From Nocardioides albidus (GTDB lineage Bacteria > Actinomycetota > Actinomycetes > Propionibacteriales > Nocardioidaceae), in the NCBI RefSeq assembly GCF_006335005.1, contig NZ_VDMP01000024.1:126511-186309 (forward strand): DNA of 59,799 nucleotides, read 5' to 3'. The translations under genes were made by a program, and so were the position numbers. Of the stretch, positions 21,118-31,438 are shown piece after piece (position 1 is the first letter of the stretch; the number at the start of each line of letters is the position of its first letter). The notes under the pieces are model-generated. The model searched no databases, was not told the DNA's origin, and saw only the letters and a program-made list of their open reading frames with translations.

Positions 21118-21950
21118 TGAGCTTTGGCAAGCGGCTGCACGCCGCCGTCGCCGCCCGCGGCCCCTTCTGCGTGGGGATCGACCCGCACGCCAGCCTGCTG
21201 CGCGACTGGGGCTTCGACGACGACGTCGCCGGTCTCGAGCGGTTCGCCCTCGGCACCGTCGAGGCCGTGGCGCCCCACTGCAGCGTCGTGAAGCCGCAGT
21301 CGGCCTTCTACGAGCGCTTCGGCAGCCGCGGCGTCGCCGTGCTCGAGCGGGTGATCGCCGAATCCCGTGCGGCAGGCGCGCTGGTCCTGCTCGACATCAA
21401 GCGCGGCGACATCGGCTCCACCTCGCAGGCGTACGCCGACGCCTACCTCGACCCCGCCTCGCCGCTGGCCTCCGACGCGGTCACGGTCAGCCCGTTCCTC
21501 GGGTTCGGATCGCTGCAGCCCTTCGTCGACACCGCGGTCAAGCACGACGCCGGCCTGTTCGTGCTGGCCGCGACCTCCAACAAGGAGGGCCCCGAGGTGC
21601 AGGAGGCGGTGACGGACGGACCGGGGGGCCGCACCGTCTCGGGCACGATGCTCGACCACCTGCGCCGCCTCAACGCCGACGCGGAGCCGCTCGGCTCGTT
21701 CGGTGCCGTCGTCGGCGCCACGTTGGCCGACGACCGCGGCCTCGATCTGGCGTTCAACGGCCCCATCCTCGCGCCCGGGTACGGCGAGCAGGGCGGCACC
21801 ACGGCCGACCTGCGCCGCATCTTCGGGGCCAGCGCCCGCAACGTCCTCGCCAGCTCCTCCCGCGGCGTTCTGCGGCTCGGCCCCGACCCGGCGGCGATGC
21901 GCGCGGCCGTGCTGCGCACCAACGACGAGCTGCGCGAGCTGCGGGGCTGA
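21117..21950 (+). CDS. pyrF: Orotidine 5'-phosphate decarboxylase (type 2)
   Basis: 277 residues, the longer subfamily found in actinobacteria. The catalytic lysine is K95 in LLDIKRGDIGST. FCVGIDPH at the N-terminus and the GATLADDRG and LAPGYGEQGG phosphate-site motifs are visible. It makes UMP from OMP and ends the pathway encoded by this operon. Start ATG overlaps the preceding stop (TGATG). A GTG-started small gene follows after 2 bp. Confidence 0.95.
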   Translation: MSFGKRLHAAVAARGPFCVGIDPHASLLRDWGFDDDVAGLERFALGTVEAVAPHCSVVKPQSAFYERFGSRGVAVLERVIAESRAAGALVLLDIKRGDIGSTSQAYADAYLDPASPLASDAVTVSPFLGFGSLQPFVDTAVKHDAGLFVLAATSNKEGPEVQEAVTDGPGGRTVSGTMLDHLRRLNADAEPLGSFGAVVGATLADDRGLDLAFNGPILAPGYGEQGGTTADLRRIFGASARNVLASSSRGVLRLGPDPAAMRAAVLRTNDELRELRG

Positions 21951-21952
21951 CC

Positions 21953-22411
21953 GTGCGTCGCAGCCTGCTGGCGCTGGTGCTGCTCGCCGGTGCGGTGCTG
22001 GCGGCCGGCCTCTGGCTGCAGCGGGGGACGGACGACCCGTTCGCCGACTACTGCGCCGCGGTCGCCGAGCATCGCGAGGACATCGGCGCCGCCCTGGGCG
22101 CGGGTCCGACCACCGGCCTGCTCCGGGCGCTGCCGAGCTTCGAGGCGCTGGCCGAGGAGTCGCCCGAGGACATCGCGGGCGACTGGCGGCTCGTCATCGA
22201 GCGGATCACCGCGCTCGAGGAGGCCCTCGACGCAGCCGGCGTGGACGCGTCGGCGTACAGCTTCGACGATCCGCCCGCCGACGTGCCCGCCGCCGACCGG
22301 AAGGCGATCGAGACCGCCGCCGTGCGTCTCGGCTCCCCGGAGACCTCGACCGCGCTGTCCCACGTCGACCAGCAGGCGCGCGACGTCTGCAAGACGCCGC
22401 TCAGCATGTAG
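21953..22411 (+). CDS. Uncharacterised membrane-anchored or secreted protein
   Basis: 152 residues from GTG 21953. One N-terminal hydrophobic segment (about 4-22, LLALVLLAGAVLAAGLWL) is followed by a mostly helical, acidic domain with single cysteines early (DYCAAVAEH) and near the end (DVCKTP) that could form a disulfide outside the cell. No lipobox is seen. I do not recognise the family. It sits 2 bp after pyrF and ends 111 bp before mihF, so it is probably the last gene of the pyr transcript. Confidence 0.7.
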   Translation: MRRSLLALVLLAGAVLAAGLWLQRGTDDPFADYCAAVAEHREDIGAALGAGPTTGLLRALPSFEALAEESPEDIAGDWRLVIERITALEEALDAAGVDASAYSFDDPPADVPAADRKAIETAAVRLGSPETSTALSHVDQQARDVCKTPLSM

Positions 22412-22440
22412 CCGCGGGCGCGCCGCCAACGGGACCCGCA

Positions 22441-22470
22441 TTGCCCGCCGGGCGGGGCCATGACTAGATT
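22441..22470 (+). promoter_or_regulatory. Predicted mihF promoter
   Basis: TTGCCC (22441-22446), 18 nt, TAGATT (22465-22470). A GAAGGA ribosome binding site (22507-22512) follows before GTG 22523. Confidence 0.45.
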
Positions 22471-22522
22471 GACGGGCGCGGCCCGCCCGCTCGCTGACCC
22501 TTGACCGAAGGACACCTCACCC

Positions 22523-22843
22523 GTGGCTCTGCCCCCTCTGACCCCCGAACAGCGCCAGGCAGCCCTCGAGAAGGCCGCAGCCGCCCGCCGGGAGCGAGCC
22601 GAGGTCAAGAACCGGCTCAAGAACTCCGGCGCCTCCATCAGCGAGGTGCTCCAGCAGGGCCAGGTCAACGAGGTCATCGGCAAGATGAAGGTCCTCGACC
22701 TGCTCCAGTCGGTGCCCGGGCTCGGCAAGGTGCGGGCCCGCCAGGTCATGGAGCGGCTCGGGATCGCCGAGTCCCGCCGCGTGCGCGGCCTCGGCGCCAA
22801 GCAGGTCGCCGCCCTCGAGCGCGAGTTCGCCCCCGAGGCATGA
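22523..22843 (+). CDS. mihF: Actinobacterial integration host factor
   Basis: 106 residues from GTG 22523 with GAAGGA upstream. The sequence has the actinobacterial IHF arrangement: a long N-terminal helix ([32 protein letters not shown]), then a helix-two-turn-helix domain whose [22 protein letters not shown] motif contacts DNA. It is unrelated to E. coli IHF and acts as a nucleoid protein and integration cofactor. The order mihF-gmk-rpoZ-coaBC-metK-priA is conserved in the phylum. Confidence 0.94.
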   Translation: MALPPLTPEQRQAALEKAAAARRERAEVKNRLKNSGASISEVLQQGQVNEVIGKMKVLDLLQSVPGLGKVRARQVMERLGIAESRRVRGLGAKQVAALEREFAPEA

Positions 22844-22850
22844 GCCACCT

Positions 22851-23408
22851 GTGACGGCGAAGCTCTTCGTCCTCGCCGGACCCACCGCGGTCGGCAAGGG
22901 CACGGTCGCTGCCGCCATGCGCGAGCAGCACCCCGAGATCTTCCTCTCGGTCTCGGCCACCACCCGCCGGCCGCGGCCGGGCGAGGTGGACGGCGTCCAC
23001 TACCACTTCGTGAGCGCCGACGAGTTCGACCGCATGGTCGCCGAGGGGCAGATGCTCGAGTGGGCCGTCGTGCACGGCGTCAACCGCTACGGCACTCCCC
23101 GCGGTCCCGTCGAGGCCGCGCTGGCGGCCGGCCGGCCCGCGCTGCTCGAGATCGACCTCCAGGGCGCACGGCAGGTCCGCGAGTCGATGCCCGAGGCCGT
23201 CTTCGTCTTCCTCAAGCCCCCGTCGTGGGAGGAGCTGGTCCGCCGGCTCGTCGGCCGCGGGACCGAGGACGAGGAGGAGCGCGAGCGCCGGCTGACCACC
23301 GCGCGCGAGGAGCTGGCCGCGGAGGCGGAGTTCGACGTGACCATCGTCAACCGCGAAGTTCACGCTGCTGTCGAGGACTTGGTAGCCTTGATGGTTGATC
23401 ACCATTGA
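22851..23408 (+). CDS. gmk: Guanylate kinase
   Basis: 185 residues from GTG 22851, 7 bp after mihF. P-loop GPTAVGKGT (10-18; most family members have GPSGxGKGT), then [19 protein letters not shown] for GMP binding and [10 protein letters not shown]. It phosphorylates GMP to GDP. The stop overlaps an inverted repeat that continues into the rpoZ leader. Confidence 0.95.
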   Translation: MTAKLFVLAGPTAVGKGTVAAAMREQHPEIFLSVSATTRRPRPGEVDGVHYHFVSADEFDRMVAEGQMLEWAVVHGVNRYGTPRGPVEAALAAGRPALLEIDLQGARQVRESMPEAVFVFLKPPSWEELVRRLVGRGTEDEEERERRLTTAREELAAEAEFDVTIVNREVHAAVEDLVALMVDHH

Positions 23409-23426
23409 TCGACCGACCGGTCGATC
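23407..23426 (+). promoter_or_regulatory. Inverted repeat between gmk and rpoZ
   Basis: GATCGACC (23407-23414), 4 nt, GGTCGATC (23419-23426). Perfect 8-bp arms overlapping the gmk stop codon. It could be an RNA hairpin that sets the gmk/rpoZ ratio, or a protein-binding site. Confidence 0.4.
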
Positions 23427-23454
23427 CCGCCCATCTTCTGTGAGGCCTCTTCAC

Positions 23455-23784
23455 GTGTCTGCCCCGAACATCGCCGCCGAGGGTGTCACCAACCCTCCCA
23501 TCGACGACCTGCTGTCCAAGACCGACAGCAAGTACAAGCTGGTGCTCTACAGCGCCAAGCGCGCGCGGCAGATCAACGCCTACTACTCGCAGCTCGGCGA
23601 GGGCCTGCTCGAGTACGTCGGCCCGCTCGTGGAGACCCACGTCCAGGAGAAGCCGCTCTCGATCGCGCTGCGCGAGATCAACGAGGACCTGCTGACCTGC
23701 GAGGACATCGACCCGGCCGAGCTCGCCGCCGAGGCCGCGGCCGCTGCGGCTGCCGCCGAGTCCGCGGTCGCCGACACCGAGTGA
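23455..23784 (+). CDS. rpoZ: RNA polymerase omega subunit
   Basis: 109 residues from GTG 23455. [20 protein letters not shown] and [14 protein letters not shown] are the omega core that embraces the beta' C-terminus and helps assembly of the core enzyme. The C-terminus is a low-complexity acidic and alanine-rich tail. The long frame open upstream into gmk was not used because the protein family starts near [14 protein letters not shown]. Confidence 0.93.
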   Translation: MSAPNIAAEGVTNPPIDDLLSKTDSKYKLVLYSAKRARQINAYYSQLGEGLLEYVGPLVETHVQEKPLSIALREINEDLLTCEDIDPAELAAEAAAAAAAAESAVADTE

Positions 23785-23796
23785 TCTGACCTCTCG

Positions 23797-25041
23797 ATGA
23801 CGCGGTCCGGGCCGGACGACCGACCCCGCGTGGTGCTGGGCGTCTCGGGCGGCATCGCCGCCTACAAGGCGTGCGAGCTGCTGCGCCGGCTCACCGAGTC
23901 CGGCCACGACGTGACGGTCGTCCCGACCGCGGCGGCACTGGAGTTCGTCGGCGCCCCCACGTGGGCGGCGCTGTCGGGCAAGCCGGTGTCCGCCGAGGTC
24001 TGGGACGGCGTCCACGAGGTGCCCCACGTCCGGCTCGGCCAGAGCGCCGACCTGGTCGTGGTCGCGCCGGCGACCGCCGACCTGCTGGCCAAGGCCGCCC
24101 ACGGCCTCGCCGACGACCTGCTCACCAACACCCTGCTCACCGCGCGGTGCCCGGTCGTGCTGGCTCCCGCCATGCACACCGAGATGTGGGAGCACCCGGC
24201 CACCGCGGCCAACGTGGCGACGCTGCGCTCGCGCGGCGTGCTCGTGATCGAGCCCGCCGAGGGCCGGCTCACCGGCGCCGACACGGGCAAGGGCCGGCTG
24301 CCCGACCCCGAGGAGATCTTCGAGGTCGCCCGCGACGTGCTCGCCCGCGCACAGGGCGGCCAGTCCGCCGCTCTCGACCTGGCGGGACGTCACGTCGTCG
24401 TCTCCGCCGGCGGCACCCGCGAGCGGCTCGACCCGGTGCGCTTCCTCGGCAACCGGTCCTCCGGCCGGCAGGGCTACGCCCTGGCCCGGGCCGCGGTGGC
24501 CCGGGGGGCCGAGGTCACCCTCGTCGCCGCCAACGTCGACCTGCGCGATCCCGCCGGGGTGAAGGTCGTGCGGGTCGAGTCCACCGCCGAGCTGCGCGAC
24601 GCGGTGCTGTCCGCGACGGCCGGCGCCGACGCGGTCGTCATGGCAGCCGCCCCGGCCGACTTCCGCCCCACCGCGCTGTCGGACGTGAAGATCAAGAAGG
24701 CCGACGACGGATCGGCTCCGACGATCACGCTGCGACAGAATCCCGACATCCTCAAGGAGATCTCGACCCACCGGGCCCGCCCCGGGGCCGTGATCGTCGG
24801 ATTCGCGGCCGAGACGGGCGATGCCACCGGCGGAGTGCTCGACCTGGCCCGCGCCAAGCTCGCCCGCAAGGGCTGCGACCTGCTCGTCGTCAACGACGTC
24901 AGCGGGGGAGCGGTCTTCGGGAGCACGGACAACGAGGCCGTGATCCTCGGCGCCGACGGGTCCGCGGTCGACGTACCTCACGGCACGAAATCGGCTCTCG
25001 CCCACCAGATCTGGGACCAGGTCGTCGCCCGGCTTTCCTGA
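23797..25041 (+). CDS. coaBC: Bifunctional phosphopantothenoylcysteine decarboxylase / phosphopantothenate-cysteine ligase
   Basis: 414 residues. The N-terminal flavoprotein CoaC part shows VSGGIAAYKACELLRRL, the catalytic His in VPHVRLGQSADL, and LAPAMHTEMW (PAMH where E. coli has PAMN, usual in actinobacteria). The C-terminal CoaB part shows SAGGTRERLDPVRFLGNRSSG, AAPADFRP and KIKK for CTP and substrate binding. It performs two steps of coenzyme A synthesis. Confidence 0.95.
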   Translation: MTRSGPDDRPRVVLGVSGGIAAYKACELLRRLTESGHDVTVVPTAAALEFVGAPTWAALSGKPVSAEVWDGVHEVPHVRLGQSADLVVVAPATADLLAKAAHGLADDLLTNTLLTARCPVVLAPAMHTEMWEHPATAANVATLRSRGVLVIEPAEGRLTGADTGKGRLPDPEEIFEVARDVLARAQGGQSAALDLAGRHVVVSAGGTRERLDPVRFLGNRSSGRQGYALARAAVARGAEVTLVAANVDLRDPAGVKVVRVESTAELRDAVLSATAGADAVVMAAAPADFRPTALSDVKIKKADDGSAPTITLRQNPDILKEISTHRARPGAVIVGFAAETGDATGGVLDLARAKLARKGCDLLVVNDVSGGAVFGSTDNEAVILGADGSAVDVPHGTKSALAHQIWDQVVARLS

Positions 25042-25064
25042 GACGACCAAGCATCACCTCACCC

Positions 25065-25082
25065 GGTCCGTATCGTTGGACC
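25065..25082 (+). promoter_or_regulatory. Small hairpin with -10-like TATCGT upstream of metK
   Basis: GGTCC (25065-25069) and GGACC (25078-25082) flank TATCGT (25071-25076). The 90-bp gap is too short and unstructured for a known SAM riboswitch. CAGGAG (25115-25120) is a weak ribosome binding site before ATG 25132. Confidence 0.3.
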
Positions 25083-25131
25083 ACCACCAATGAAGCGCCC
25101 ATCAGCCCCCCATACAGGAGTTCCCACCACC

Positions 25132-26331
<1,200 letters not shown>

Positions 26332-26339
26332 TTCTCGTC

Positions 26340-26447
26340 ACCCGGCGCAAACTGACCCGGGATCAACGCCGACCCGGCGCAGACTGACCTCGCGAGAGGT
26401 CATTTTGCGCCGGGTCGTCGCGTTCTCGGAGCTAGTTCGCGCCGGGT
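26340..26447 (+). repeat. Nested four-copy inverted/direct repeat between metK and priA
   Basis: ACCCGGCGC occurs at 26340-26348 and 26372-26380, and its complement GCGCCGGGT at 26407-26415 and 26439-26447. All four are symmetric about 26393.5. The two left copies extend to an 18-bp direct repeat (ACCCGGCGCAAACTGACC, one mismatch) with a 32-bp period. The inner pair, with GACCTC/GAGGTC, gives a 46-bp cruciform or hairpin (26371-26416). Function unknown. Confidence 0.9.
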
Positions 26448-26471
26448 CGACGATGGGTCGGACGCCGCTGG

Positions 26472-26477
26472 TAGAAC
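26472..26477 (+). promoter_or_regulatory. -10-like TAGAAC for priA
   Basis: Ends 7 nt before ATG 26485 with no ribosome binding site, so a leaderless mRNA is likely. The last base deviates from TAnnnT. Confidence 0.3.
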
Positions 26478-26484
26478 TTCGGCC

Positions 26485-28530
26485 ATGACCCCCACCCCCG
26501 ACGAGCCGGCCCTGGAGCTGCCCGGCCTCGTCCGGGACCGGGTCGCCGAGGGTCGGGCCAAGGCGGCCGCCACGCGGGCGCGCAAGGCGGCCGAGGCCGA
26601 GATCGCCGAGGTCGACCCGGTGGCCCGGGTGGTGCTCGACCTCCCGCTGGCCCACCTCGACCGGGTCTTCGACTACGCCGTGCCCGCCGCCATGGCCGAC
26701 GGCGCCGTTCCCGGCGCCCGGGTCAAGGTCCGCTTCGCGGGGCAGGACGCCGACGGCTTCGTGGTCGCGCGCGGCGCGGCCTCCGACCACGACGGGCGTC
26801 TCACACCGCTCAAGCGGCTGGTCAGCCCGGAGCCGGTGCTCAGCGCCGCCGTGGCGACCCTCTGCGACCGGGTGGCCGAGCGCTACGCCGGCGTGAGCGC
26901 CGACGTACGCCGGCTCGCCGTGCCGCCGCGGCACGCCACGACCGAGAAGGAGCCGACCCCGGCCGAGCCGCCGCTGACCTACGACGGCGTCGACGCGGAG
27001 CGGGCCTGGGCCGACTACCCCGCCGCGGCGCCCTTCCTCGCCCACCTGCGCGACGGTCACCCGCCCCGCGCGGTGTGGTCCGCCGGCCCGGGCGAGGACT
27101 GGCCTGCCCTGCTCGCCCACCTGGCCGGCGCCGCGCTGGCTGCCGGACGGGGGAGCATCCTGTGCCTGCCCGACCACCGCGATGTCGCCCGGGTCGACGC
27201 CGCCCTCACCGCGCTCCTCGGCGCGGGACATCATGTCGCGCTGCGCGCCGACCCCGGACCGGCCGCCCGCTACCGCGAGTTCCTCGCCGTCAGCCGGGGT
27301 CGACGCAGGATCGTGGTCGGCACCCGCTCCGCGGCGTTCGCGCCCGTGCGCGACCTCGGCCTCGTCGTGGTGTGGGACGACGGCGACGACCTGCACGCCG
27401 AGCCGCGCGCGCCCTACCCGCACGTGCGCGAGGTGCTGCTCCTGCGCGCGGAACAGGAGCGCACCGCCGCCCTGGTCGGCGGGTTCGCCCGCACCGTCGA
27501 GGCGCAGCACCTCCTCCACACGGGCTGGGCCAAGGAGATCGCGCTGCCTCGCGCGACCGTCCGGGAGCGAGCCCTGATCGGGGTGAGCGGCGCCAGCGAC
27601 GTCGCCCTCGAGCGCGATCCCACCGCTAACGCGGCGCGAGTGCCGAAGGAGGCCCACGACGCCCTGCGCTGGGGGCTCGAGCGCGGACCGGTCCTGGTGC
27701 AGACCCCGCGGGCCGGCTACGCCCTGAGGCTGGCGTGCGAGCGGTGCCGGACCCCGGCGCGGTGCAAGGCCTGCTCCGGTCCGCTCGAGCTGACCGGCCC
27801 GACCACTGCGCCGCGCTGTCGCTGGTGCGCGACCGAGGCGCCCGGCTGGTCCTGCGCGGAGTGCGGTGCCTCCGGTCTGCGCGCCCCGGTGGTCGGTGAT
27901 GCCCGCACCGCGGACGAGCTCGGTCGCAGCTTCGCGAAGGTCGCCGTCGTGTCGTCCTCCGGCGACCAGGTCCGGGCCGGGGTCGGCCCGGAGCCCCGGA
28001 TCGTGGTCGCGACCCCGGGGGCCGAGCCCGTCGCCGACGGCGGGTACGCCGTCGTGGTCCTTCTCGACACCTGGTGGGCCCTGGGCCGCGACAGCATGCG
28101 CGCGCCGGAGGAGGCCCTGCGCCGCTGGTGCAACGCGGTCGGCCTGCTGGGCCCGGGCGGCCGGGCGCTGGCCGTGGGTGATCCCGCCCACCCCGCGCTG
28201 CGGGCGCTGGTGCGCTGGGACATGGCCGGCTTCGCCGTCCGCGAGGCCGAGGAGCGGCGCGAGGCGCATCTGCCGCCGGCCGCCCGGATCGCCACCGTGA
28301 CCGGTCCGCCGGGCGCCCTCGACGACCTGCGGGCGCTGCTCGAGCTCCCGCCGAGCGCGGAGGTCCTCGGCCCGGTCCCCACCCGCGACGCCGACGTCGA
28401 GCGGATCGTGCTGCGTGTCCCGCGCGCCGACGGCGTCTCCCTGGCCCGCGCGCTCGGGGAGGTGCAGCGGCTGCGCTCGGCACGCAAGATGGATCCGGTC
28501 CGCATCCAGGTCGACCCCTGGGAGCTGTGA
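26485..28530 (+). CDS. priA: PriA-like primosomal protein without helicase motifs
   Basis: 681 residues. The N-terminal 3'-DNA-binding domain (ARVVLDLPLAHLDRVFDYAVP) and the zinc-binding cysteines (CERCRTPARCKACSG, CRWCATEAPGWSCAECG) are retained. The Walker A loop is replaced by SAGPGEDWPALL without GKT, and the DEEH box reads WDDGDD, so ATP-driven unwinding is not expected. This form is general in actinobacteria and is annotated as a probable replication restart protein lacking helicase activity. It may still load the replisome at stalled forks. Confidence 0.88.
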   Translation: MTPTPDEPALELPGLVRDRVAEGRAKAAATRARKAAEAEIAEVDPVARVVLDLPLAHLDRVFDYAVPAAMADGAVPGARVKVRFAGQDADGFVVARGAASDHDGRLTPLKRLVSPEPVLSAAVATLCDRVAERYAGVSADVRRLAVPPRHATTEKEPTPAEPPLTYDGVDAERAWADYPAAAPFLAHLRDGHPPRAVWSAGPGEDWPALLAHLAGAALAAGRGSILCLPDHRDVARVDAALTALLGAGHHVALRADPGPAARYREFLAVSRGRRRIVVGTRSAAFAPVRDLGLVVVWDDGDDLHAEPRAPYPHVREVLLLRAEQERTAALVGGFARTVEAQHLLHTGWAKEIALPRATVRERALIGVSGASDVALERDPTANAARVPKEAHDALRWGLERGPVLVQTPRAGYALRLACERCRTPARCKACSGPLELTGPTTAPRCRWCATEAPGWSCAECGASGLRAPVVGDARTADELGRSFAKVAVVSSSGDQVRAGVGPEPRIVVATPGAEPVADGGYAVVVLLDTWWALGRDSMRAPEEALRRWCNAVGLLGPGGRALAVGDPAHPALRALVRWDMAGFAVREAEERREAHLPPAARIATVTGPPGALDDLRALLELPPSAEVLGPVPTRDADVERIVLRVPRADGVSLARALGEVQRLRSARKMDPVRIQVDPWEL

Positions 28531-28585
28531 GGGACGGCCCCGCGTCGGCGGCGCGGGCGCTCGACGCGCGGGCGGGCGTGGTCGA

Positions 28586-28591
28586 TAGGCT
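28586..28591 (+). promoter_or_regulatory. -10-like TAGGCT for def
   Basis: Ends 6 nt before GTG 28598; no ribosome binding site. Typical leaderless spacing. Confidence 0.45.
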
Positions 28592-28597
28592 GAATCA

Positions 28598-29143
28598 GTG
28601 GCCATCCGACCCATCCGACTCTTCGGCGACCCCGTCCTGCGCAAGCCCGCGATCGAGGTCGTCCACTTCGACGCCGAGCTGCGCCAACTGGTCACCGACC
28701 TGACCGACACCATGCTCGACGCACCCGGCGCCGGTCTGGCCGCACCTCAGATCGGGGTCGGCCTGCGGGTCTTCACGTGGTACGTCGACGGCGAGGTCGG
28801 ACACCTCGTCAACCCCGAGCTGCGTCTGTCCGACGAGACCCAGGACGGGCCCGAGGGCTGCCTGTCCCTGCCCGAGCTGACCTACGACTGCCTGCGCGCG
28901 CTGTCGGTCGTGGCGAGCGGGTTCACCATGCACGGCGACCCGGTGACCGTCGAGGGATCCGACCTGCTGGCGCGGGCGATCCAGCACGAGACCGACCATC
29001 TCGACGGGATCCTGTTCATCGACCGGCTCGACCAGGCCGCACGCAAGGCGGCGATGCGAGAGATCCGCGAGTCGGAGTGGTTCGGCCTGGAGAAGCCGAC
29101 GATCAAGCTCTCGCCCCACGCGACCGGCGGCTTCGGCCGATGA
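28598..29143 (+). CDS. def: Peptide deformylase
   Basis: 181 residues from GTG 28598. The three family motifs are intact: [17 protein letters not shown] (metal Cys) and QHETDHLDG (two metal His and catalytic Glu). It removes the formyl group from nascent proteins. It overlaps fmt by ATGA, so formylation and deformylation are expressed together, ahead of rsmB. Confidence 0.96.
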   Translation: MAIRPIRLFGDPVLRKPAIEVVHFDAELRQLVTDLTDTMLDAPGAGLAAPQIGVGLRVFTWYVDGEVGHLVNPELRLSDETQDGPEGCLSLPELTYDCLRALSVVASGFTMHGDPVTVEGSDLLARAIQHETDHLDGILFIDRLDQAARKAAMREIRESEWFGLEKPTIKLSPHATGGFGR

Positions 29144-30075
29144 CGCCGCTGCGGCTGGTGTTCGCGGGGACCCCGGAGGTCGCCGTACCCGCACTCGACG
29201 CCATCGCCGCGTCGCCGCACGAGCTGGTCGGCGTCGTGACCCGTCCCGACGCGCCCGCCGGCCGCGGGCGGAGGCTGACGCCGAGTCCCGTCGCGCAGCG
29301 CGCCCAAGAGCTCGGCGTACCCGTCCTCAAGCCCGCACATCCCCGCGACCCCGAGTTCCAGGACCAGCTGAGGGCGTGGGAGCCGGACTGCTGCCCGGTG
29401 GTGGCCTACGGCGCCCTCCTGCCACGCAGCGCGCTCGACATCCCGCGCCACGGCTGGGTCAACCTGCACTTCTCCGTGCTGCCGTCCTGGCGCGGCGCCG
29501 CGCCGGTCCAGCACTCGATCTGGGCCGGCGACGAATACACCGGCGCCACCACGTTCCGCATCGTCGAGGCACTCGACGCCGGTCCGGTCTTCGGCGTGAT
29601 GACCGAGCGGATCCGGCCCACCGACACCGCCGGCGACCTGCTCGGCCGCCTCGCCGAGGGCGGTGCGAGCCTGCTCGTCGCCACCCTGGACGGCATCGCC
29701 ACCGGCGCGGTCGAGGCGCGCGAGCAGCCCGACGAGGGCGTCAGCCTGGCGCCGAAGATCACCGTCGACGACGCCCGCGTCGACTGGACGGAGCCCGCCG
29801 TCGGCGTCGACCGCCGGATCCGCGCCTGCACCCCGGGGCCCGGCGCCTGGACCACACTCGACGGCGAGCGGGTCAAGCTCGACCGGGTGGAGATCGTCGG
29901 CGGTGGGCCGTCGTTGCCCCCGGGCGCCATCGAGGTCGGCAAGAGCGCCGTCCTCGTCGGCACCGCCACCGACCCGGTCCGGCTCACGGACGTCAAGGCG
30001 TTCGGGAAGAGGCAGATGGCCGCTGCCGACTGGGCCCGCGGCGTACGACTCCCCGAGACCGCGAGCTTTGAGTAG
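29140..30075 (+). CDS. fmt: Methionyl-tRNA formyltransferase
   Basis: 311 residues. [16 protein letters not shown] at the N-terminus, [13 protein letters not shown], and the catalytic block [20 protein letters not shown] (Asn and His of the formyl-transfer site) are followed by a C-terminal OB-like tRNA-binding domain beginning near the [10 protein letters not shown] motif. It uses 10-formyl-THF to formylate Met-tRNA for initiation. Confidence 0.95.
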   Translation: MTPLRLVFAGTPEVAVPALDAIAASPHELVGVVTRPDAPAGRGRRLTPSPVAQRAQELGVPVLKPAHPRDPEFQDQLRAWEPDCCPVVAYGALLPRSALDIPRHGWVNLHFSVLPSWRGAAPVQHSIWAGDEYTGATTFRIVEALDAGPVFGVMTERIRPTDTAGDLLGRLAEGGASLLVATLDGIATGAVEAREQPDEGVSLAPKITVDDARVDWTEPAVGVDRRIRACTPGPGAWTTLDGERVKLDRVEIVGGGPSLPPGAIEVGKSAVLVGTATDPVRLTDVKAFGKRQMAAADWARGVRLPETASFE

Positions 30076-31411
30076 GCAGAGGCGGCGGGCGGTCGACCCG
30101 GCCCGGCTGGCCGCCTTCGAGGTGCTGAAGGCGGTCCGGGTAGATGACGGCTACACCAACCTGCTGCTGCCGGCCACGCTCGCGCGGCACGGGCTGACCG
30201 GGCGTGACGCGGCCTTCGTCACCGAGCTGGCCTCGGGGACGATCCGGAGGCAGGGGACGTACGACGCCGTGCTCGCCGCGTGCATCGACCGGCCGCTGCG
30301 CAAGGTCGAGGCGAAGGTGCTCGACGCCCTGCGCCTCGGTGCGCACCAGCTGCTCGCGATGCGGGTCCCGACCCATGCCGCGATCGACACCACCGTCACG
30401 CTGGTCCGCGAGCAGGTCAACCAGGGCGCCGCGGGCTTCAGCAACGCCGTGCTGCGCAAGGTCGCCTCGCAGGACCTGGCCGCGTGGCTCTCGCAGGTCG
30501 CAGGCGACGACCTCGCCGTCGCCCACAGCCACCCGGCCTGGGTGGTCGACGAGCTCCGGCGCGCGCTGGGCGGGCGCGCCGAGGAGCTCCCGGCGCTGCT
30601 GGCAGCCGACAACGACGCGCCGCGGGTCACGCTGGTGGCCCGGCCGGGCCTGTCCGCGCGCGACGAGCTCCCCGGCACGCCGACCCCGTACTCGCCCTAC
30701 GGCGTCGTGCTCGACGGCGGCGACCCGGCCGGCATCGTCGCGGTCGCCGAGGGCAGGGCCGGCGTCCAAGACGAGGGCTCGCAGCTGGTCGCGCTCGCGC
30801 TGGCGACTGCTCCGGTCGAGGGCCGCGACGAGCGGTGGGTCGACCTGTGCGCCGGCCCCGGCGGCAAGGCGTCCCTGCTGGCCGCGCTGGCTTCCTCGCG
30901 GGGTGCCGCGCTGACCGGCGTGGAGCTGCACCACCACCGCGCCCGCCTGGTGGCCCGTGCGGGCGCCGCCGCCGGCAGCGGACTGGCCGGTGTGGTGCAG
31001 GCCGACGCCACCCGGGCGCCCTTCGCCGACGCCAGCGCCGACCGGATCCTGCTCGACGCCCCGTGCACCGGCCTCGGTGCGCTGCGCCGGCGGCCCGAGG
31101 CCCGCTGGCGCCGTCGGCCCGGAGACGTGACCGAGCTCGTGACGCTGCAGCGGGCCCTGCTGACCGAGGCGGTCCGGGTGCTGCGTCCCGGCGGAGCGCT
31201 GCTCTATGCGACCTGCTCGCCCGTGCTGGCCGAGACCGCCAGCGTCGTGGCCGCAACCCTCGCGGACCACCCGGAGGTGCGGCTCGACGACGTGGGCGCG
31301 CACCTGCCCGCCGTACCCGATGCCGAGGGGCCGCTGCCCGGCACGGTCCAGCTCTGGCCGCACCGGCACGGCACGGACGCGATGTTCCTGGCGCTGCTCC
31401 GCAAGGAATGA
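30068..31411 (+). CDS. rsmB: 16S rRNA (cytosine-C5)-methyltransferase RsmB/Sun
   Basis: About 447 residues if TTG 30068, which overlaps the end of fmt, is used; no ATG or GTG gives a complete N-terminal domain, so the start is uncertain. A NusB-like RNA-binding domain ([30 protein letters not shown]) precedes a SAM-dependent domain with [16 protein letters not shown], and the two catalytic cysteines in DAPCTGLG and YATCSPV. It methylates C967 of 16S rRNA in E. coli terms. Confidence 0.93.
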   Translation: MSRQRRRAVDPARLAAFEVLKAVRVDDGYTNLLLPATLARHGLTGRDAAFVTELASGTIRRQGTYDAVLAACIDRPLRKVEAKVLDALRLGAHQLLAMRVPTHAAIDTTVTLVREQVNQGAAGFSNAVLRKVASQDLAAWLSQVAGDDLAVAHSHPAWVVDELRRALGGRAEELPALLAADNDAPRVTLVARPGLSARDELPGTPTPYSPYGVVLDGGDPAGIVAVAEGRAGVQDEGSQLVALALATAPVEGRDERWVDLCAGPGGKASLLAALASSRGAALTGVELHHHRARLVARAGAAAGSGLAGVVQADATRAPFADASADRILLDAPCTGLGALRRRPEARWRRRPGDVTELVTLQRALLTEAVRVLRPGGALLYATCSPVLAETASVVAATLADHPEVRLDDVGAHLPAVPDAEGPLPGTVQLWPHRHGTDAMFLALLRKE

Positions 31412-31420
31412 ACGCAACAA

Positions 31421-31434
31421 GTTGACGGTTCAAC
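31421..31434 (+). promoter_or_regulatory. Inverted repeat GTTGA-N4-TCAAC before the LLM oxidoreductase gene
   Basis: Perfect 5-bp arms ending 4 nt before ATG 31439. It could be a repressor operator overlapping the start region, since no ribosome binding site is visible there. Confidence 0.3.
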
Positions 31435-31438
31435 CATC

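Noticed and set aside
24160..24195. CoaBC motif PAMH instead of PAMN as a defect
   Set aside because: The same variant is usual in actinobacterial CoaBC proteins.
25042..25131. Possible SAM riboswitch before metK
   Set aside because: Only 90 bp with a 5-bp hairpin; none of the conserved cores of known SAM riboswitches is recognisable.
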